Assembly (NCBI GenBank): GCA_023379515.1
Contig: JAMCQQ010000336.1
Location: forward strand, 1 to 8,977
DNA length: 8,977 nucleotides
Source: Actinomycetota bacterium
GTDB taxonomy: Bacteria > Actinomycetota > Humimicrobiia > Humimicrobiales > Humimicrobiaceae
Direction: 5' to 3'
Below are positions 5,560 to 8,977 of the stretch, piece by piece (position 1 is the first letter of the stretch; each line of letters opens with the position of its first letter). Made by a program: the position numbers and the translations under genes. Under the pieces are notes generated by a model. The model had not been told where the DNA came from and did not search any database. It saw nothing but the letters and a program-made list of their open reading frames with translations.

Positions 5560-6205
5560 AATACACAGGTATCGCCCACGGCATAGTATGCATGCTGTCA
5601 GACGATTGAGAGCTGGTTATATTGATCCCAACCTGTATAAGACAGAAAAATTTATAAAAACGAGAATTAAGAATAATTTTTATTCTTTAAAAGATAATTA
5701 CTGGGTAATTTTTGGTAAATCCATCCTATGGCTTGCTCTCGGGGCAGCTTTAGGATTTTTGTTTTTTTACTTTTTTAAAGATCAGAGTGTTTATTTTATT
5801 AATAAATTCAAATTTTTTCAAAGCATTTTTGGTATCAGGGAATACAAGGAAGGGATGATTTATACAAAAGTACTTTTAACAATTCTTGCCGGAAACCTAA
5901 TTTCCACAGGAGCTTATTTTGCTCTTGGTTATCTGCGAATGCTTATACCCATAACCATAATTACAGGATTTTTTATTGTTCTTTTTTTAATGACAGGGAT
6001 GGTGCGGCATTTACAGGCCGTACCGCTTGAAGTAACATTGCTGGCTTCGCTTGAGACTTTTTACCGCATACTTGCAACGACAACAGGCGGGCATTTGCAG
6101 AAAAATAAACTTAGAAAAAAATCTGTACTTATAGTTTCGCTGATTGGAATTGTTGTGCTTTTGGGTATTGCTGCATACTATGAGATGGTCCAGATTTTCA
6201 GGTAA
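5549..6205 (+). CDS. Polytopic membrane protein, weakly SpoIIM-like
   Basis: Integral membrane protein of 218 aa and unproven function. A basic N-terminus (RIHRYRPRHSMHAVRRLRAG) precedes a first helix at about 54-77. Then come helices at about 106-127 and 132-150, an amphipathic or partial segment at about 159-179 and a last helix at about 191-212. The middle portion (a helix with ILAGNLISTGAYFALG, a second helix, then a loop with VPLEVTLLASLETFYRI) recalls the layout of SpoIIM/DUF95 proteins, in which a helix-N-L pattern is followed by a conserved P-x-E segment. The match is only by eye and uncertain. The start is ATG at 5549, with AAGGG 9 nt upstream; a TTG at 5543 is too close to that site. 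It overlaps the HD-GYP stop by 11 nt, so the pair is probably co-translated and may act together at the membrane. Confidence 0.75.
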   Translation: MAIRIHRYRPRHSMHAVRRLRAGYIDPNLYKTEKFIKTRIKNNFYSLKDNYWVIFGKSILWLALGAALGFLFFYFFKDQSVYFINKFKFFQSIFGIREYKEGMIYTKVLLTILAGNLISTGAYFALGYLRMLIPITIITGFFIVLFLMTGMVRHLQAVPLEVTLLASLETFYRILATTTGGHLQKNKLRKKSVLIVSLIGIVVLLGIAAYYEMVQIFR

Positions 6206-6297
6206 TAAGTATTTTGCGGCTAGAACTTTTTATATTTCTTTTTTTATATTCATCGTATACAATCAACACCTGCACAAATAAAAAAGGTAATTATACA

Positions 6298-6354
6298 ATG
6301 AGCATAAGCACCAATAAAAATATGCCTATATATAAAAATATGGGAGGATTTTAA
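6298..6354 (+). CDS. Possible 18-codon upstream frame before ubiE/menG
   Basis: ATG at 6298 opens a frame MSISTNKNMPIYKNMGGF that stops at 6352-6354, six nt before the methyltransferase start. AAAAGG lies about 10 nt before the ATG, a passable ribosome binding site. The last codons (GGA GGA) form the GGGAGG Shine-Dalgarno sequence of the next gene, so translating this frame would cover that site. TAAAAATATG is repeated in phase at 6315-6324 and 6333-6342. It may be a leader or chance; the rest of the gap (6206-6297) shows nothing I can support. Confidence 0.25.
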   Translation: MSISTNKNMPIYKNMGGF

Positions 6355-6360
6355 TAACTG

Positions 6361-7053
6361 ATGGATAAAACCAGAGTGGAAAATTTATTTGATGATATTT
6401 CATCCCGGTATGATTTGACAAATCTTTACATAAGCCTTGGTATTGAAAAATACTGGCGTAAAAAATTTGCAGCTCAGATTAGCGGCAGAGAAAAGTCGGC
6501 ACTGGATGTTTGCTGCGGGACCGGCATATCAACGGCCATAATCTGCAGGAAGGTTTCATCGGATGCAAAGGTATTTGGTGTTGATTTTGCCGGAGAAATG
6601 CTGGAAATTGCAAAACAAAAGCTAGGAAAGCAATATGCCAATGCAACTTTTATGACCGGTGATGCCATAGATCTTAACTTTGACGATAATTCTTTTGATC
6701 TCATAACTATCGTATTTGGAGTAAGAAATATATTAGACAGAGAAAAGGCCCTTAAAGAATTTTTTAGAGTCGCAAAACCAAACGGTAAACTCATAATTAT
6801 GGAGCTCAGTTATCCGCGAAATATGCTGATGAAAAAACTCTACAATATCTATATGAATTTCATAATGGTAAATCTGGGCGGGCTCATTACCGGAAACAGG
6901 AATGCATATAAATATCTTGTCCGGACAATAAGAGATTTTCCACGAGTCGATATTTTTTCTAAAACTATCCAATCATGCGGATGGAGTAAAGTTACTGCTG
7001 CAGGGTTGACTTTTGGTACTTGTACCATCTATACAGCATCGGCGCTAAAATAA
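6361..7053 (+). CDS. menG: Demethylmenaquinone C-methyltransferase (UbiE/MenG family)
   Basis: S-adenosylmethionine-dependent methyltransferase that makes menaquinone from demethylmenaquinone; in a presumed anaerobe without ubiquinone the menaquinone role is likelier. At 230 aa it has the normal family length. The N-terminal signature VENLFDDISSRYDLTNLYISLGIEKYWR (residues 6-33) includes the YD-x-x-N...S-x-G...WR pattern. SAM-binding motif I is DVCCGTG (49-55), the acidic residue after the second strand is D75, and D101 follows the third. FGVRNILD (119-126) and the C-terminal GLTFGTCTIYTA (215-226) are family marks. The ATG at 6361 lies 13 nt after GGGAGG (6342-6347), longer than usual; a CTG one codon earlier would be 10 nt away. 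No other menaquinone genes are in the window. A related quinone or cofactor methyltransferase is possible, since family members share this core. Confidence 0.88.
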   Translation: MDKTRVENLFDDISSRYDLTNLYISLGIEKYWRKKFAAQISGREKSALDVCCGTGISTAIICRKVSSDAKVFGVDFAGEMLEIAKQKLGKQYANATFMTGDAIDLNFDDNSFDLITIVFGVRNILDREKALKEFFRVAKPNGKLIIMELSYPRNMLMKKLYNIYMNFIMVNLGGLITGNRNAYKYLVRTIRDFPRVDIFSKTIQSCGWSKVTAAGLTFGTCTIYTASALK

Positions 7054-7074
7054 TTGGATGTGTAAAAACAGATT

Positions 7075-7102
7075 TAAACCAATTGTTTATTATATAAACC
7101 AA
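7075..7102. promoter_or_regulatory. Operator-like repeats after menG, before cobT
   Basis: TAAACCAA occurs twice in direct orientation (7075-7082, 7095-7102), 20 bp apart. Between them GTTTAT (7085-7090) and ATAAAC (7094-7099) form a dyad with a 3-nt loop. AACCGGTT, an 8-bp palindrome, follows at 7124-7131 approximately. This could be a regulator site or a weak terminator for menG; no classical GC-rich hairpin with a T-run is present. Confidence 0.25.
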
Positions 7103-7169
7103 CCATAAGAAAATTTATCCGTTAACCGGTTTGTCTGATACAAGCTTAATACAAATTAACAATTTCATA

Positions 7170-7209
7170 TTGCCCATTTTAGATTATTCTTTTATTATTT
7201 AAATAATAA
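7170..7209 (+). promoter_or_regulatory. Candidate cobT promoter with palindromic -10 region
   Basis: TTGCCC (7170-7175) and TATTAT (7193-7198) are separated by exactly 17 nt, matching the housekeeping sigma layout at 4/6 and 5/6 positions. The -10 box lies in an 18-bp perfect palindrome (7192-7209, TTATTATTTAAATAATAA). A start near 7205 would give a leader of under 40 nt, leaving no room for a cobalamin riboswitch. Confidence 0.4.
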
Positions 7210-7242
7210 GACTTTTATAAAAATCACAAGGAGTAAAAATAA

Positions 7243-8316
7243 GTGCATAATTTTAATTTCGAAGATATAGCTAAAGAAATTATTGATCTGGACGGCGATA
7301 TGATGTCAAAGGCACAAGTCAGACTGGACAACCTGACAAAACCTCAGGGAAGCCTTGGAAGACTTGAGGAGCTTGCAAAACAGATTTCAGGAATTACACG
7401 CAGCCTAAATCCGGATATTTCGAAGAAGCTCATAATTGTAATGGCTGCAGACCATGGGGTTGTTGATGAAGGTGTAAGTGCATACCCAAAGGAAGTTACT
7501 CCGCAGATGGTATACAATTTTTTAAATGGTGGAGCAGGTATCAACGTGCTGTCAAATCATATTGGGGCAGATGTAATAGTAGTTGACACGGGTGTTGCAG
7601 CGGATCTTACGGCTCTTAGTTCCAATTCCAGTTTTATCAATAAAAAAATAGCATTAGGTACTGAAAACATGGCAAAGGGTCCAGCGATGAGTATGGAACA
7701 AGCCAGGCAGGCAATAGAAATTGGTATTGATGTTGCCTGGCAGATGATAGAAAAAGGGTATGGAGTTATAGGAACCGGAGATATGGGAATAGGTAATACT
7801 ACTGCGAGCAGCGCGATAGCTTCCTGTATGTGCGGAGTTGATGCTGAATTTGTTACCGGGTATGGAACCGGAATTGATCAGGAAGGGTTTATTAGAAAAG
7901 TTGATGTAATCAGGAAGGTGCTTGAGATAAATGGACCAGACAGCAGGGATGGTCTGGATGTCCTGGCTAAAGTCGGTGGTTTTGAAATTGGGGGCATAGC
8001 CGGCGTAATACTGGGTTGTGCAGCAAGACGGATTCCTGTTGTAATAGATGGTTTTATCTCCGGTGCGGGCGCTCTTATTGCTGAAAGCATTGCTCCAAAA
8101 TGCAGGGGTTACATGATTGCTTCACACTGTTCTGTTGAAAGGGGGCATAAGATAATGCTTGAGAAACTGGGTATGAAACCTTTATTCAATTTTGATATGA
8201 GGCTCGGCGAGGGGACCGGGGCTGCACTTGGAATCAATATTGCTGAAGCATCTATGAAAATATTAAATGAAATGGCAACTTTTGGAGAAGCAGGTGTATC
8301 ACAAAAAAATGAGTGA
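7243..8316 (+). CDS. cobT: Nicotinate-nucleotide:dimethylbenzimidazole phosphoribosyltransferase
   Basis: CobT transfers phosphoribose from nicotinate mononucleotide to the lower-ligand base, giving the alpha-ribazole phosphate used in cobalamin nucleotide-loop assembly; it acts in the cytoplasm. The 357-aa protein has the family length and motifs: LDNLTKPQGSLGRLEELA (28-45), MAADHGVVDEGVSAYP (67-82), the glycine-rich GTGDMGIGNTT (177-187), then GGFEIGGIAGVILG and FISGAGALIAE. Near the C-terminus RLGEGTGAA carries Glu323, matching the catalytic glutamate (E317) of the Salmonella enzyme. The start is GTG at 7243, with AAGGAG at 7228-7233 and a 9-nt spacer. It overlaps cobO by 8 nt, so both are almost certainly one transcript and translationally coupled. 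No DMB-synthesis genes are seen, so the base is presumably made elsewhere or scavenged. Confidence 0.95.
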   Translation: MHNFNFEDIAKEIIDLDGDMMSKAQVRLDNLTKPQGSLGRLEELAKQISGITRSLNPDISKKLIIVMAADHGVVDEGVSAYPKEVTPQMVYNFLNGGAGINVLSNHIGADVIVVDTGVAADLTALSSNSSFINKKIALGTENMAKGPAMSMEQARQAIEIGIDVAWQMIEKGYGVIGTGDMGIGNTTASSAIASCMCGVDAEFVTGYGTGIDQEGFIRKVDVIRKVLEINGPDSRDGLDVLAKVGGFEIGGIAGVILGCAARRIPVVIDGFISGAGALIAESIAPKCRGYMIASHCSVERGHKIMLEKLGMKPLFNFDMRLGEGTGAALGINIAEASMKILNEMATFGEAGVSQKNE

Positions 8317-8848
8317 TCCAAAAATAATTCTAAAAAAAGGTTACGTTCAAGTTTATACCGGAAATGGAAAGGGCAAAACCACAGCGGCCTTGGGCCTTGC
8401 TATAAGAGCTGCCGGCTGCGGGATAAAAGTTTTGATTGCGCAGTTCATGAAATTACAGGAATGCAGTGAGACGAAAGCTTTGGAAAGATTCAGTGACCTT
8501 ATAACAATAAAAAAATACGGACGGATCAGATTCATAAGGGAAAAACCTGCCCAGAAAGATATCGAGCTTGCGAAAAAAGGTATCCAAGAAGTAAAGCAGA
8601 TGCTCACATCGGGGAAATATGGCTTAGTTGTTTTAGATGAAATAAATATAGCAGAGTTCTTCAAACTTATCAGTATTGATGAAATCATTGATCTTATTGA
8701 TACCAAACCTAAACATGTTGAGCTTGTCCTGACCGGCAGGAAAGCTGATCCAAGGATTATTGAAAAAGCAGACCTGGTGACGGAAATGCGTGAGATAAAA
8801 CACTATTATGTCAGCGGTATTCGGGCAAGAAAAGGTATAGAAAATTAA
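8309..8848 (+). CDS. cobO: Cob(I)alamin/corrinoid adenosyltransferase (CobO/BtuR/CobA type)
   Basis: ATP:corrinoid adenosyltransferase that attaches the 5'-deoxyadenosyl group of ATP to reduced cobalt, in both de novo synthesis and salvage. The 179-aa product has the normal family size. It has a P-loop variant GNGKGKTT (18-25) in the context GYVQVYTGNGKGKTTAALG, a Walker-B-like VVLDEINIA (107-115), the conserved LVLTGR (139-144) and the C-terminal ADLVTEM...KHYYVSGIRARKGIE. I chose ATG 8309 because it begins just before the conserved core as in relatives. An earlier ATG at 8267 lies deep within cobT, lacks a Shine-Dalgarno sequence and would add 14 residues. AGGTG lies about 12 nt upstream, so expression probably relies on coupling to cobT, which it overlaps by 8 nt. 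It is unrelated in fold to the PduO- and EutT-type adenosyltransferases. Confidence 0.95.
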   Translation: MSDPKIILKKGYVQVYTGNGKGKTTAALGLAIRAAGCGIKVLIAQFMKLQECSETKALERFSDLITIKKYGRIRFIREKPAQKDIELAKKGIQEVKQMLTSGKYGLVVLDEINIAEFFKLISIDEIIDLIDTKPKHVELVLTGRKADPRIIEKADLVTEMREIKHYYVSGIRARKGIEN

Positions 8849-8892
8849 AATATCAAGTGAATTCAAAATTATGTTTTTGAAATATCTCCGAA

Positions 8893-8921
8893 ATATATTA
8901 ACATCTTTGATGTTGATATAT
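8893..8921 (+). terminator. Hairpin after cobO, possible terminator or operator
   Basis: ATATATTAACATC (8893-8905) pairs with GATGTTGATATAT (8909-8921) over 13 bp with one G-U wobble and a 3-nt TTT loop. It begins 45 nt after the cobO stop. The following bases (GCTTAATTTAT) are not a proper T-run, so termination is plausible but not typical. TATGCTTA is repeated at 8919-8926 and 8940-8947, which could instead mark control of the next gene, out of view. Confidence 0.45.
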
Positions 8922-8977
8922 GCTTAATTTATATTACTGTATGCTTACCAAGAAACGGCGATCTGCAGGTATAATCC

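Noticed and set aside
7054..7242. Cobalamin riboswitch before cobT
   Set aside because: The gap has no recognisable B12 box and the likely promoter leaves under 40 nt of leader.
8267..8308. Upstream ATG start for cobO adding 14 residues
   Set aside because: It has no Shine-Dalgarno sequence and lies 50 nt inside cobT; the added residues are not part of the family core.
8940..8977. Start of a B12 riboswitch or tRNA at the right edge
   Set aside because: Only about 40 bases are available and none of the diagnostic motifs is seen.

Overview
This is an A+T-rich bacterial chromosomal window with seven clear protein-coding genes on the plus and minus strands, plus one gene (a histidine kinase) cut close to its 5' end by the window edge. 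The mix suggests an anaerobic Gram-positive-like or deep-branching lineage (clostridial, actinobacterial-like or an uncultured relative): a BlaI/M56 pair, a bactofilin, a membrane HD-GYP protein, a UbiE/MenG methyltransferase and a lower-ligand B12 pathway. Frequent TTG and GTG starts fit this. I cannot assign a genus from the sequence, and no phage, transposase, CRISPR, tRNA or rRNA gene is visible.

Layout. 13-1356 (+) is a HAMP/HisKA/HATPase sensor kinase, probably the second gene of a two-component operon that begins outside the window. It converges on a minus-strand block running 3644 to 1412: a BlaI-type winged-helix repressor, an M56 (BlaR1-type) membrane metalloprotease, a 327-base gap and a bactofilin. 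The gap holds the most striking non-coding structure: a perfect 31-bp inverted repeat (1999-2029 and 2257-2287) enclosing 227 bases. Its right arm supplies the stop codon of the M56 gene, so it looks like a small non-autonomous insertion or a long snap-back RNA structure.

A very A+T-rich divergent intergenic region follows (about 3645-4293). It carries a 31-nt palindrome, a TTGACA promoter candidate with short repeats, and a 23-codon reading frame with a near-ideal Shine-Dalgarno sequence. Between this small frame and the next gene lie four mutually complementary AGGAA/TTCCT boxes, the last pair forming a hairpin whose loop is exactly the TTG start codon of the next gene. That gene (4294-5559) encodes a seven-helix membrane HD-GYP protein, a predicted cyclic-di-GMP phosphodiesterase. 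It overlaps a polytopic membrane protein (5549-6205) that weakly recalls SpoIIM.

Downstream come a UbiE/MenG C-methyltransferase (6361-7053, menaquinone biosynthesis), then cobT and cobO (7243-8848), which overlap by 8 nt. CobT activates the lower-ligand base of cobalamin and CobO adenosylates corrinoids, so this pair supports B12 salvage or late synthesis. A strong hairpin follows cobO.

Overall, the left half is a signalling and envelope block (kinase, BlaI/M56, bactofilin, c-di-GMP turnover). The right half is cofactor metabolism (quinone, B12). The most interesting material is non-coding: the 31-bp inverted repeat and the possible translational switch ahead of the HD-GYP gene.
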